A DNA stretch of 64,000 bases, taken from positions 2,728,001 to 2,792,000 of the forward strand of contig OZ241323.1 of assembly GCA_965199685.1 (NCBI GenBank), in the 5' to 3' direction. Position numbers and translations under genes: made by a program. The notes under the pieces are model-generated. The model was not told where the DNA came from. It did not search any database and was given only the letters and a program-made list of their open reading frames with translations. This stretch comes from SP5GCR1 sp965199685 (lineage in GTDB: Bacteria > Pseudomonadota > Gammaproteobacteria > Poriferisulfidales > Oxydemutatoraceae). Every line of letters starts with the position of its first letter. The stretch's first letter is position 1. Below are positions 53,261-60,620 of the stretch, one piece after another.

Positions 53261-54667
53261 TTAATCTTTCCAGCCCAATAATTTATGACTCTCGGATAAG
53301 AAGAAATCATCATAACTATCGGGTGGGTCGTCCTTAAAGTCGCCCTGTTTGTCAAAACATAGATTGTGAACTTCTACATCTTTACCTTGCGCTTCCAAAT
53401 AGATCAACGAGACATCTTCCGGCTTTATGTTACCTTTCATAATATCAATACGCACCCGGTTAACCATGTAATCGCTATGTGTTTCTATGATAAAAGTATT
53501 ATTTTTTTGTTGTGCCAGTTCTGCCAACAGTGATGTGAAAGCTGCCTGAGCTTTAGGATGCAAATGCACCTCTGGCTGCTGCATTAAAAAAACATGCTCT
53601 TTCTGAGACCTTTGAAAATGTAATGTTGTTTGATGTTTTGAAAAAACATATTCTTCTTTTGTAATCATGCGCACAAGCAGAGGCAATATCTGACTGACAC
53701 CATAACCTACATCTATCAGATTTGTGCCCAACCCCTTTCTGATTTTAAGTTCTAATTGAAATGAGGCACCTAATGAACCACCGGGATGTTTTATCTTAAT
53801 ATCAGTGAATAAGCCGGATGTTGTGCCGAAATCTTTAAGTTTTTCATATAATTGTTTCCAATGTTCAGGATTTTTAACGCTTAGATTCCTGAGTATTAAA
53901 GGAATTTTGTTATCGCTTGAGGTTTTAGTATCGCTCAAAGGATCGTAGGTTCTTTGGGGTTCGAAACGGGTTGGTGCGGAACCATAACATTCAAAATGGA
54001 AACGTAATGATCTATCTACACTCTTATCTTTAATAAATTCAACGAATTGTTTTTCTTCGGAACTAAGTTGTTCTTTTATTTTTCTAAGATGAAAATATTT
54101 GTAATAATCAGTATAGCTAGATATCACATACATTGAAAACAATGAGTCGTACTGGTCTTCTATCAATAAGATAGTAAAAATTTTCTTAGAATTTCGCTTG
54201 TCAATTTTGATTTCGGATTTTTCGTTGTCTTTGATGATTTTAGCAGCACGGAATATTATCTCGCCATCGTCAAAAATAAAGCGGACTTTTTTTGTTATAG
54301 GATTTGCGCTATTAACCTGGTCTCCGAAAGTAACCAGCAATTGAAATTTTGATGCATTATTTTTTTCTAGAGTGAGTTCAAAACCCAATTCAAATTCCTT
54401 GTTTTTGGGACCTGGTTTTCGCGCAATATTTTCAAAGCTCCCCATTTGGAAGGGGTCTGAGTTGAAGTCTATTGGAGATTCACCATTAGAAAGCAGAACA
54501 TTTTCCGTGATATAGCGTGTCATCGCCTGAAAACAACCTAAGACAGTTGATTTGCCGGTGCTATTTTCTCCAACCAAAAAAGTCAGCGGTCGTATGTTGA
54601 ATTCCTTGATGCCTTTGAAACAACGTACATCGTTGAGTATCAATTTATTAACTTTGAGTTTTGCCAT
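53261..54667 (-). CDS. B-type ABC/OLD-like ATPase, copy 2
   Basis: 468 residues. Walker A GENSTGKST, signature-like VGYGVSQILPLL, FLMQQPEVHLHPKAQ in place of Walker B (acidic pair changed to QQ), switch ETHSDYM, end DVSLIYLEAQGKDVEVHNLCF. The HLHP motif is intact, unlike in the A-type (YLYP). It carries an insertion around SKHQTTLHFQRSQKEH that the other B-type lacks. It has its own promoter (54732-54760) and leads directly into the PIN gene. Confidence 0.85.
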   Translation of the reverse strand: MAKLKVNKLILNDVRCFKGIKEFNIRPLTFLVGENSTGKSTVLGCFQAMTRYITENVLLSNGESPIDFNSDPFQMGSFENIARKPGPKNKEFELGFELTLEKNNASKFQLLVTFGDQVNSANPITKKVRFIFDDGEIIFRAAKIIKDNEKSEIKIDKRNSKKIFTILLIEDQYDSLFSMYVISSYTDYYKYFHLRKIKEQLSSEEKQFVEFIKDKSVDRSLRFHFECYGSAPTRFEPQRTYDPLSDTKTSSDNKIPLILRNLSVKNPEHWKQLYEKLKDFGTTSGLFTDIKIKHPGGSLGASFQLELKIRKGLGTNLIDVGYGVSQILPLLVRMITKEEYVFSKHQTTLHFQRSQKEHVFLMQQPEVHLHPKAQAAFTSLLAELAQQKNNTFIIETHSDYMVNRVRIDIMKGNIKPEDVSLIYLEAQGKDVEVHNLCFDKQGDFKDDPPDSYDDFFLSESHKLLGWKD

Positions 54668-54731
54668 CGTTTTAGTTTGTTTGGTTTAGATTGAAAATAA
54701 TGTGAGTTGATTGTCAAGTTATTGTCTGTTA

Positions 54732-54760
54732 AGTATAAGGCTTATACGATAAGTGCGCAA
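54732..54760 (-). promoter_or_regulatory. Promoter of the B-PIN unit
   Basis: On the minus strand TTGCGC (54760-54755), 17 bases, TATACT (54737-54732). The sequence from the -35 box to the ATG is shared with the promoter at 58256-58284, including spacer and leader, so the two units carry copies of one promoter. A TIR-150 element starts 2 bases beyond the -35 box. Confidence 0.65.
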
Positions 54761-54762
54761 AT

Positions 54763-54935
54763 GGGGCTGTTGGAAAAGTGATATTCCTCTCCTTTGGAGG
54801 GGTGGCAGGCGAAGCTTGACGGGGTAGCCTATGCGTTTTGTAATGCATGTGTTTAACAATAATGTTGAGGTTCTGTATAACGTTACGCCGATTGACCTAC
54901 TGGCTCAATCGGCGGTTCTATTTTTCAGTAGCCCC
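54763..54935 (+). mobile_element. TIR-150 element between the two ATPase-PIN units
   Basis: 173 bp from GGGGCTGTTGGAAAAGTG to ATTTTTCAGTAGCCCC. Longer than the usual copies because a GCGTTTTGTAATGCATG unit lies between the hairpins and the CGCCGATTGA palindrome. It sits just upstream of the promoter of the B-PIN unit and 23 bases behind the PIN gene. No clear target duplication. Confidence 0.75.
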
Positions 54936-54958
54936 ACATTGAAATTTTTGTAGGGGCA

Positions 54959-55438
54959 TTAAGAGCATTTATTGCTATCAAGCATCTTTCTCTCGTTTTT
55001 TGTTTTATGTTTATAAACTTTTCCACCAATAATTTTCTTAAAATCAGTGCCTAACTTTTCATCTGCCGACACTAGTAGTTTAGTGTTGGATGCTTCAGCC
55101 AAAACCAAAATGGGAAAATCATTGGATTTGATTTTAATATCGTACTTTTTTTTCTTGAGCTTTAGTTCATGCTCGGCTCTTTTTAAGTTTTCAGAAGGTA
55201 TTGTTTTTATAAACCCTTGAGAGCTGTATTCGGTTAAAAATTCATTGGTGTCATTTATTTTTTTGTACTGAATCGATAAGGTACTGCCTTTAGGTGGAAA
55301 AATTAGTTTTATTTTTCTCTTTTTAATATATCGTCTCAATAGTTCCATGGCCTCGTACTGTTTCAATATTTCCATGTCATTGGTTGGCTTGGGCTTAATA
55401 TACTTTTTGATCATATCAGTATCTATAATCACGCACAT
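54959..55438 (-). CDS. PIN-like nuclease, copy 1
   Basis: 159 residues from the ATG at 55438, 2 bases after the ATPase stop (TGA-CC-ATG), the same junction as in copy 2; a TTG at 55444 is less likely. CVIIDTDMIKKYI, a Lys-rich middle and FPILVLAEASNTKLLVSADEKLGTDF give the PIN acidic set. It is clearly related to the copy at 52818 but diverged through most of the middle, so the pair is old. Confidence 0.72.
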   Translation of the reverse strand: MCVIIDTDMIKKYIKPKPTNDMEILKQYEAMELLRRYIKKRKIKLIFPPKGSTLSIQYKKINDTNEFLTEYSSQGFIKTIPSENLKRAEHELKLKKKKYDIKIKSNDFPILVLAEASNTKLLVSADEKLGTDFKKIIGGKVYKHKTKNERKMLDSNKCS

Positions 55439-55440
55439 GG

Positions 55441-56769
55441 TCAATCTTCCCAGCCTAGTAATCTATGAGTTTCGGTTAAGAAGAAACTGCGATAGCCATC
55501 GGGTGGGTCGTTCTTAAAGTTACCTTGCTTATCAAAACATAGATTGTGAACTTCTACATCTTTACCTTGCGCTTTCAAATAGATTAAAGAGACATCTTCT
55601 GGCTTTGTGCTACCTTCCATGATATCAATACGCGCCCGATTAACCATGTAATCGCTATGTGTTTCTATAATAAAAGTATTATTTTTCTGTTTTGCCAATG
55701 TTGCCAATAATGATGCAAAGGCCGCCTGGGCTTGGGGATGCAGATGTACTTCCGGCTCCTCCATTAAGAAAGTATGTTTTTTCTGTGTTAATACATACAT
55801 AAGCAGAGGCAATATCTGACTGACACCAAAGCCTACATCTCTCAGATTTGTAGATGCCCCCTCTCTGATTTTAAGTTCTAATTGAAACGGGTCACCCAGT
55901 GAATTACCAAGATTTTTAACCTTAATATCGGTGAATAAGTCGGATTTTTTGCCAAAATCTTTAAGGTCTTCATATAGTTCTTTCCAATGTTCAGTTTTTT
56001 CAAAATCTCTAAGTCTTACAGGAATCTCGCTACCGCTTACGGTTTTGGTATTGTTCAAAGGATCATAGGTTCTTTGGGGTTCATAACGGATAGGGCCGAA
56101 ACTAAAACACCTAAAGTAAAAATTTAAAAATCCATCTAAATTATTATCCCTAATAAATTTAATAAATTGTTTTTCTTCGGAAGTTAATTTTTCTTTATAA
56201 CTAGAATCTCCGTAATAGTGAGCTATTAGGAATGTTATTTTATGAAAAAGTGAGTAATCCTGGTGTTTTTTTAATAAGATAGCAAAAATTTTTCTGGAGT
56301 TTTGCTTTTCAGTTTTAATTTCCCATGTTGTATCGTCTTGGGTGGTACTGACATTAAGGAATATTATCTCTCCATTGTCAAAAACGAAGCGGACTTTTTC
56401 TATTATAGGATTTGCACTATTGGCTTGTTCTCTGAGAGTAACCAGCAATTCAAATTTTGATGCATTATTTCTGCTGTCAATGAATTCAAGACCCAATTCA
56501 AATTCCTTGTTTTTTGGTCTAGCTCTTCTTGCAATATTTTCAAAGCTTCCCATTTGAAAAGGTTCTGAGTTAAAGTTTATTGAAGATTTACCTCCAGATA
56601 AGCTAATGCTTTCCATAAGATGTTGTACCATCGCGTCGAAACAGCCCAAGACAGTCGATTTACCAGTGCTATTTTCTCCAACCAAAAAAGTCAGCGGCCG
56701 AATATTGAATTCCTTCGCACCCTTGAAGCAACGTACATCTTTCAGCAGGAATTTATTAATTCTGAACAT
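55441..56769 (-). CDS. B-type ABC/OLD-like ATPase, copy 1 (intact Walker B)
   Basis: 442 residues. Walker A GENSTGKST, signature-like VGFGVSQILPLL, Walker B-like TFLMEEPEVHLHPQAQ with both acidic residues, switch ETHSDYM, end DVSLIYLKAQGKDVEVHNLCF. It is the only one of the four full ATPases that keeps the EE pair. The start MFRINKF is preceded by AGAGG; it lies 33 bases behind the A-type gene and 2 bases before the PIN gene, so it is the middle of a three-gene operon. Confidence 0.87.
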   Translation of the reverse strand: MFRINKFLLKDVRCFKGAKEFNIRPLTFLVGENSTGKSTVLGCFDAMVQHLMESISLSGGKSSINFNSEPFQMGSFENIARRARPKNKEFELGLEFIDSRNNASKFELLVTLREQANSANPIIEKVRFVFDNGEIIFLNVSTTQDDTTWEIKTEKQNSRKIFAILLKKHQDYSLFHKITFLIAHYYGDSSYKEKLTSEEKQFIKFIRDNNLDGFLNFYFRCFSFGPIRYEPQRTYDPLNNTKTVSGSEIPVRLRDFEKTEHWKELYEDLKDFGKKSDLFTDIKVKNLGNSLGDPFQLELKIREGASTNLRDVGFGVSQILPLLMYVLTQKKHTFLMEEPEVHLHPQAQAAFASLLATLAKQKNNTFIIETHSDYMVNRARIDIMEGSTKPEDVSLIYLKAQGKDVEVHNLCFDKQGNFKNDPPDGYRSFFLTETHRLLGWED

Positions 56770-56802
56770 TTTATGAACCTCTGTTCACAATATCCCACTC
56801 AT

Positions 56803-58191
56803 TTATAACATATAGAAATCATCGTAAGACTCAGGTGGCTCGGGTACGAAGTCTGCTTTTTCATCAAAGCCTAGATTATGAACTTCTACGCTGGCACCTT
56901 TTCTTTCTAAGTAAATTAATGAGACATCTTCAGGTCTCAAGGCCTTGTCTAAGATTTCACCACGCACCCGTGCAATTAGGGATGTGTTATGTGTTTCTAT
57001 GATGAAGTTATTATTTCTAACCGTTGAGAGTATTGACAACATACTTAGCAGGGAAGCCTGAGCTTTAGGATATAAGTAGGCCTCCGGATGTTGCAATAGC
57101 AAAGTACAATCCGTAAATGACATTGCGGTTACGAGTATGGGCAGAACTTGACTTATACCATAACCGGCATCGGCTATGTTTGTAGCCTGTGTTTCTCCGA
57201 TCTTACATTCCAATTGAAACGGATCTTTCGGTGACTTTCCGAGAAGCTTCGGCTTAATGGCAGTGAATAAATCGGAAAATGCACCGAAAGTATTCAGTTG
57301 GTTTTCAAGATGCTTCCAAGATTCCTTATCATTAGTAATAAAATGCCTCAGCTGTTCGGGAATATCATAACCGTATGCATCTAGTGTGACATCTTGCGTT
57401 TCGTAGGTTCTTTGGGGAGCGGCACGCGCAGGTGCTAAGCTAAAATATTCAAAACCTAAAAAATTTGACGGGGGCGCATTATCGTCATCATAGCTGGCAA
57501 TGTTTTTGTCGTCATCCTTGTGAAAGTTTTTTTCTCTGAGGAAGCTAAGAAACTCCTCATCATCATTGCTGAAGTCGGTATCGTTTCCTACAACTCTAAG
57601 ATGATGTGAGGGTTTGCCGTCAGGGTATATAGTCATATTGAAATACTGATACGGCCCCATGAGAAATATGAGGGCTTGTTCTCCTTCTCGTAGCACGACG
57701 GTGAAATGCTTTTTAGCACCAGTTTCCTTCAAATCAATTTGAGGTTTCTTAAATGGATCTGCAGGTTCGCTAAAGATAAATCTAATATCACCGTCTTTGA
57801 AAGAAAGAAACATTTCTTTTATGATCGGATTATCTGTATTGCGTTCCTCAGCGAATGTAAATTGCAAATCAAAATTTGATATTGCTTTATCGTAGGGTTC
57901 AATCTCAAGACCCAGCTTGAACTCAGTGTTTTTAGGTTTCGCCTTTCTAACGATATTCGTAAAATCGCCCATATTGTAAGGTTCTCTGTTGAAGTCTATA
58001 GGACATTTTTCATTCAACGTGATATTTCCGGATATAAAATATGCCATCGCTTGGAGGCAGCCTAGAATAGTTGATTTGCCGGTGTTGTTTGCTCCGACCA
58101 AAAAAGTAAACGGTCGTATGTTGAATTCTTTGGTTCCCTTGAAGCAGCGTACATCGTTGAGTATTAATTTATTAACTTTGAGTTTTGCCAT
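56803..58191 (-). CDS. A-type ABC/OLD-like ATPase, copy 1
   Basis: 462 residues. Walker A GANNTGKST (33-41), AGYGISQVLPIL signature-like segment, LLLQHPEAYLYPKAQ where Walker B is expected (acidic pair QH, and Val to Ala), switch ETHNTS, end DVSLIYLERKGASVEVHNLGF. It shares long stretches with the A-type at 51346. First gene of the complete A-B-PIN operon, behind the promoter at 58256-58284, with the leader CAAACAAACTAAAACG and no ribosome site. Confidence 0.85.
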   Translation of the reverse strand: MAKLKVNKLILNDVRCFKGTKEFNIRPFTFLVGANNTGKSTILGCLQAMAYFISGNITLNEKCPIDFNREPYNMGDFTNIVRKAKPKNTEFKLGLEIEPYDKAISNFDLQFTFAEERNTDNPIIKEMFLSFKDGDIRFIFSEPADPFKKPQIDLKETGAKKHFTVVLREGEQALIFLMGPYQYFNMTIYPDGKPSHHLRVVGNDTDFSNDDEEFLSFLREKNFHKDDDKNIASYDDDNAPPSNFLGFEYFSLAPARAAPQRTYETQDVTLDAYGYDIPEQLRHFITNDKESWKHLENQLNTFGAFSDLFTAIKPKLLGKSPKDPFQLECKIGETQATNIADAGYGISQVLPILVTAMSFTDCTLLLQHPEAYLYPKAQASLLSMLSILSTVRNNNFIIETHNTSLIARVRGEILDKALRPEDVSLIYLERKGASVEVHNLGFDEKADFVPEPPESYDDFYML

Positions 58192-58255
58192 CGTTTTAGT
58201 TTGTTTGGTTTAGATTGAAAATAATTTCGGTTGATTGGTAAGTTAGTGGTTGTTA

Positions 58256-58284
58256 AGTATAAGGTTTATACAATAAGTATGCAA
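58256..58284 (-). promoter_or_regulatory. Promoter of the A-B-PIN operon
   Basis: On the minus strand TTGCAT (58284-58279), 17 bases, TATACT (58261-58256), about 65 bases before the A-type ATG. Spacer and leader are nearly the same as at 54732-54760. Confidence 0.65.
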
Positions 58285-58345
58285 ATTCAATCGTCATGTT
58301 TGTATCCCATATCCGTGCCACAACGCGATATAATACCCGAATGCT

Positions 58346-58422
58346 CGGGGTATAGCGCAGTCTGGTAGCGCGCCTGCTTTGGGAGCAGGAAGTCAGAGGT
58401 TCAAATCCTCTTACCCCGACCA
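58346..58422 (+). tRNA. tRNA-Pro (TGG)
   Basis: Full cloverleaf: acceptor CGGGGTA/TACCCCG, anticodon loop CTTTGGGA with anticodon TGG, T-loop GGTTCAAATCC, CCA encoded. First of a group of three tRNA genes beside the ATPase array. Confidence 0.95.
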
Positions 58423-58451
58423 TTCATATGTAATGATTGAAATCTGTATGT

Positions 58452-58528
58452 GCGCCTGTAGCTCATCTGGATAGAGCATCGGCCTTCTAAGCCGAGGGTA
58501 GCAGGTTCGAATCCTGCCAGGCGCGCCA
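58452..58528 (+). tRNA. tRNA-Arg (TCT)
   Basis: Acceptor GCGCCTG/CAGGCGC, anticodon stem TCGGC/GCCGA with loop CTTCTAA (anticodon TCT, codons AGA/AGG), T-loop GGTTCGAATCC, CCA encoded. 29 bases after tRNA-Pro. Confidence 0.95.
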
Positions 58529-58591
58529 TAGAAAATTGCTGTCGTTTATGCGAGCGACTACGATGGCGTAAATTATAATGACTTTAGACAT

Positions 58592-58668
58592 GGTGGGCGT
58601 AGCTCAGTCGGTAGAGCGCAGGATTGTGGCTCCTGAGGTCGTGGGTTCAATCCCCATCGTCCACCCCA
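58592..58668 (+). tRNA. tRNA-His (GTG)
   Basis: Acceptor GTGGGCG/CGTCCAC with the extra G at position -1 opposite the discriminator C, anticodon GTG in ATTGTGGC, T-loop GGTTCAATCC, CCA encoded. 63 bases after tRNA-Arg. Confidence 0.95.
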
Positions 58669-58696
58669 TGTCGGCACCGGTTATTGCAATTAAGAA

Positions 58697-58961
58697 CTTG
58701 TTGAAAATAGAACCGCCGATTGAGCCAGTAGGTCAATCGGCATGACATTGTGTAGAATCTCAGCATGGTTGCTTGTCGTACATTATCCTTCGTACGCCAT
58801 TCAATTTATGGGAACCAAAACCCAAGTGGCGCAAGCGGTTCTGTTCGTGCAGAACGGTACTTTAGGGAGGGCATGTTAGCCCTCCCCTACAGGTGGTTAT
58901 CATAAATTCAATGGCGCAAGCGGTTACACTCAAGCGATGACGGTACTTTTTCAACAGCCCC
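58697..58961 (+). mobile_element. Composite TIR-150-like element between tRNA genes
   Basis: Between CTTGTTGAAAATAG and ACTTTTTCAACAGCCCC lie an inverted CGCCGATTGA palindrome, an empty GGGAGGGC-ATGTTA-GCCCTCCC hairpin (58865-58886) and copies of the GGCGCAAGCGGTT unit. The 265-bp length suggests two repeat families joined under one pair of terminal repeats. Confidence 0.55.
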
Positions 58962-58999
58962 AAGTGATCTTCTGCACGGGCTGAAATTGATGGAGAAAA

Positions 59000-59075
59000 T
59001 GGCTCCTCGGGACGGGCTCGAACCGCCGACCTAGTGGTTAACAGCCACCCGCTCTACCAACTGAGCTACCGAGGA
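59000..59075 (-). tRNA. tRNA-Asn (GTT)
   Basis: On the minus strand: acceptor TCCTCGG/CCGAGGA, anticodon GTT in CTGTTAAC, T-loop GGTTCGAGCCC, CCA encoded. Opposite direction to the other three tRNA genes. Confidence 0.95.
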
Positions 59076-59128
59076 ATGCCGGATGTGGGTATTCTAACAT
59101 GTACCCGTTATCCTTTTGTTCTTTGTTT

Positions 59129-59344
59129 CTATATTCTTAGACGATCTTTAAGATCTATAAAAGCGTTTATTGATTTCAATATAATGTATATGACGGAAGC
59201 TAATAAACCCATTAAACCAAGTCCGGTAATGATAATCGAAAGAATTGGATGTTCTAACGATGAACCAAATAGTGTTGTTAGCATGGCGAATCCTCCTAGT
59301 ATTATTAACAGTACTAGCTCGGCTAGATTGTCAGTTTCTCTCAT
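59129..59344 (-). CDS. Small two-helix membrane protein
   Basis: 71 residues with two hydrophobic helices (LAELVLLIILGGFAMLTTLFG; ILSIIITGLGLMGLLASVIYII) and a charged end (DLKDRLRI). The start overlaps the aminotransferase stop (ATGA), so both are translated from one mRNA. Family not recognised; such short helix-pair proteins are often regulators or assembly aids. Confidence 0.6.
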   Translation of the reverse strand: MRETDNLAELVLLIILGGFAMLTTLFGSSLEHPILSIIITGLGLMGLLASVIYIILKSINAFIDLKDRLRI

Positions 59345-60528
59345 ACAAATTCCCCGATTCTCTCAACGGCTTTTTGTAGTTCTTCAAGGCTAACTGCAAG
59401 GGAAAGTCGCAAGTGGTCTTCTATGCCGAAGGCGATGCCGGGCACGGTACTAACATAGCTTTGATTGAGCAGTCGCTCGGCAAGTTCTAGGTCGTCCGAC
59501 ACATCGGGATGGCGAGCAATGGCTGCCGAGAAATCGGCAAAGGCATAAAAACTGCCTGCAGGTGTAGGCACTGTAACCCCATCCATGTTATTCAATTCGG
59601 AGACTAAGTAGTTGCGTCGCTCGGCGAAGGCATCTCGCATCGTATAGACATCTTCCAAAGATCCCTCCAGTGCTACTTGGGATGCCGCTTGCGAAATAGA
59701 GCAGGGGTTGGAGGTGCTTTGCGATTGTATTTTTTTCATTGCCGCAATCAATTCGGCAGGACCGGCAGTCCATCCGATTCGCCAGCCGGTCATGGAGTAG
59801 GCTTTGGAGACACCGTTGACGACGACACATTGAGGATATAGTTCGGGGCATACATTCAGAATATTGCAAAAGGCTTGATTGTCAAACACAAAATGTTCGT
59901 AGATATCGTCGCTACAAATAAGCACTTGCGGATGCTTGATTAACACTTCGGCGAGTGCACTTAAATCCTCTGCATCGTAGACACTACCCGAAGGATTATT
60001 CGGGCTGTTTAAGATGAGCATTCGCGTGCGCTCGTTGATGTGTTGTTCTAATTGCTCGGCGGTGATTTTGAAGCCTCGTTCCACAGTGGTTTTAACACTC
60101 ACCGGCACGCCATCGGCAAGTTTGATAATGTCGGGGTAGCTAATCCAGAACGGCGCAGGCATTATAACTTCGTCGCCTTTATTCAAAGTAGCCTGACATA
60201 GGTTGTAGAGGCTGTGTTTGGCTCCGCACGAGACGATGATTTGATTACTTTCATAATCCAATTTGTTGTCGCGTTTTGTCTTATTTACAATCGCCTCTTT
60301 GAGTTCGGCAACACCGTCGACGGCGGTGTAGCCGGTCTTATTTTGCGCAATCGCTTCGCATGCAGCTTGTTTGATATGTTCGGGTGTAGGAAAGTCGGGC
60401 TGACCTACGGCCAGATTGGCGATGTCTTTGCCCTGCGCACGCAATTTATTGGAAAGCGCAGAGATACTAAGGGTTTTAGAAGGACTAATTTTTGAACTTC
60501 GTTCCGAAATGATTTGCATAGATACCAT
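59341..60528 (-). CDS. Pyridoxal-phosphate aminotransferase, class I (aspartate type)
   Basis: 395 residues of the class I aminotransferase fold, I-gamma type: LAVGQPDFPTPEHI, YTAVDGVAELKEAI, NSPNNPSG, the PLP lysine in SKAYSMTGWRIGW (Lys 242), and VPGIAFG near the end. Likely aspartate (or aspartate/prephenate) transaminase linking oxaloacetate and glutamate. Two ATGs (codons 1 and 4) are possible starts; neither has a clear ribosome site. Confidence 0.9.
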   Translation of the reverse strand: MVSMQIISERSSKISPSKTLSISALSNKLRAQGKDIANLAVGQPDFPTPEHIKQAACEAIAQNKTGYTAVDGVAELKEAIVNKTKRDNKLDYESNQIIVSCGAKHSLYNLCQATLNKGDEVIMPAPFWISYPDIIKLADGVPVSVKTTVERGFKITAEQLEQHINERTRMLILNSPNNPSGSVYDAEDLSALAEVLIKHPQVLICSDDIYEHFVFDNQAFCNILNVCPELYPQCVVVNGVSKAYSMTGWRIGWTAGPAELIAAMKKIQSQSTSNPCSISQAASQVALEGSLEDVYTMRDAFAERRNYLVSELNNMDGVTVPTPAGSFYAFADFSAAIARHPDVSDDLELAERLLNQSYVSTVPGIAFGIEDHLRLSLAVSLEELQKAVERIGEFV

Positions 60529-60620
60529 GTTTAGTTGTGTGGGAAAGTGTAAAGTATAAGCTATTTTAATATCAAATAGTTATTAGTTGGCTGAAAAAAT
60601 AGCATCATAATGAGTGTTGC

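Noticed and set aside
52818..55438. Ordinary VapBC toxin-antitoxin pairs
   Set aside because: No small antitoxin gene adjoins the PIN-like genes; each is instead coupled to a large ATPase with a fixed 2-base junction.
51346..58191. OLD, PARIS or Gabija system
   Set aside because: The ATPases are 442-468 residues without a TOPRIM domain, and the partner is PIN-like, not TOPRIM/DUF4435 or UvrD-like.
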